The position numbers and the translations under genes are program-made. Positions 35,646-36,066 of a stretch of DNA of 36,066 nucleotides are shown one piece after another (within the stretch, counting starts at the first letter, position 1; each line of letters starts with the position of its first letter). This DNA is from Bacteroidota bacterium (GTDB lineage Bacteria > Bacteroidota > Bacteroidia > Chitinophagales > LD1), in assembly GCA_947461105.1 (NCBI GenBank), contig CANHIG010000008.1, forward strand, positions 1-36,066, given 5' to 3'. Below the pieces are notes generated by a model, which saw nothing but the letters and a program-made list of their open reading frames with translations, had not been told where the DNA came from and did no database searches.

Positions 35646-36066
35646 GTGATAACTTTAAGCAAAGTTGTTTACGATTTATTTCTGGCTATTTATTATTCAG
35701 TTGCTTGGCTTTTAAGCCACTTCAGGCTTAAAGAAAAACAATGGATAGCAGGTAGAAAAGAGACATTCAGCATCCTGCAATCATCAAATAAAAAATCGCC
35801 TAGTAAAAGAGTTTGGTTTCACTGCTCCTCTTTGGGTGAATTTGAGCAAGCTCGTCCGCTAATCGAAACAATAAAAAGCAAAACACCTTATTCCCTGATT
35901 TACCTGAGCTTTTTCTCCCCATCAGGCTATGTAATCAGAAAAAATTACCCATTGGCTGACTATGTTTTTTATCTTCCATTTGACTCTCAAAAAAATGCGT
36001 CAAAACTTCTTGATATTATATCTCCTGAATTAGTTTTCTGGACAAAATATGACTTTTGGTACTACA
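35646..36066 (+). CDS. waaA: 3-deoxy-D-manno-octulosonic acid (Kdo) transferase, N-terminal part
   Basis: An open frame of 140 codons runs from a GTG at 35646 to the right edge without a stop. After a hydrophobic N-terminal helix (VVYDLFLAIYYSVAWLLS), the segments WFHCSSLGEFEQARPLIE and YLSFFSPSGYVIRKNYPLADYVFYLP, read in order, match the N-terminal domain of WaaA/KdtA. FWTKYDFWYY closes the visible part. The Glu in SLGEFEQ is the conserved catalytic base region of the family. It adds Kdo from CMP-Kdo to lipid IVA at the inner face of the inner membrane. The GTG is the only reasonable start, because the frame upstream runs straight into the stop of the barrel gene. The C-terminal GT-B domain lies outside the window. 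Confidence 0.92.
   Translation, partial: MITLSKVVYDLFLAIYYSVAWLLSHFRLKEKQWIAGRKETFSILQSSNKKSPSKRVWFHCSSLGEFEQARPLIETIKSKTPYSLIYLSFFSPSGYVIRKNYPLADYVFYLPFDSQKNASKLLDIISPELVFWTKYDFWYY

Noticed and set aside
1-36066. CRISPR arrays, tRNA genes, insertion sequences or toxin-antitoxin pairs
   Set aside because: No direct repeat array, cloverleaf, transposase motif or small paired genes were seen; intergenic spaces are mostly below 140 bases.

Overview
The window is low-GC DNA from a Bacteroidota (Bacteroidetes) chromosome, and no mobile element, phage gene, rRNA, tRNA or CRISPR array was seen. The assignment rests on an RprX/RprY-like two-component pair, a DUF2851 protein, a Bacteroidota-type TamB beside a large SprA-like outer-membrane barrel, a small carboxypeptidase-regulatory-domain protein, one TAnnTTTG promoter-like box, and mostly weak Shine-Dalgarno sequences. 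Genes are packed tightly. No stretch over 300 bases lacks a gene.

Region 1 (1-5790) is a surface-glycan block. On the minus strand lie two similar class I methyltransferases, a sugar-nucleotide epimerase, a small methyltransferase and the first part of a glycosyltransferase-like protein that runs off the left edge. A Wzx-type flippase diverges from them on the plus strand.

Region 2 (5798-26587) is mostly housekeeping and envelope genes. In order: a small secreted carboxypeptidase-regulatory-domain protein, a crotonase-family enzyme, a strong bidirectional terminator, an OmpR-type regulator with its histidine kinase, tsaD, tamB, a 1194-residue outer-membrane barrel, a DUF2851 protein, a PLP-dependent transsulfuration-family enzyme, an MltD-like lytic transglycosylase, and a glycerol-3-phosphate acyltransferase-like gene overlapping gpsA.

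Region 3 (26582-34791) is one long minus-strand run of nucleotide-sugar genes, read from right to left: WbpE-like aminotransferase, UDP-glucose 6-dehydrogenase, UDP-xylose synthase, WbpD-like acetyltransferase, TviB-like UDP-HexNAc dehydrogenase, dTDP-glucose 4,6-dehydratase, WbpP/TviC-like 4-epimerase and a CpsB-type PHP phosphatase. Together they could supply UDP-GlcA, UDP-Xyl, UDP-GalNAcA, a dTDP-4-keto-6-deoxy sugar and part of a diacetamido uronic acid route. No transferase or polymerase is present in this run.

Region 4 (34845-36066) holds a small outer-membrane barrel protein and then the start of waaA (Kdo transferase), cut by the right edge. Overall the window is a cell-envelope neighbourhood: sugar precursors, a flippase, lipid A core, phospholipid entry and outer-membrane assembly. 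I found no clear new defence or mobile system. The most notable points are the TamB plus giant barrel pair, the gapless methyltransferase pair and the incomplete sugar pathways.
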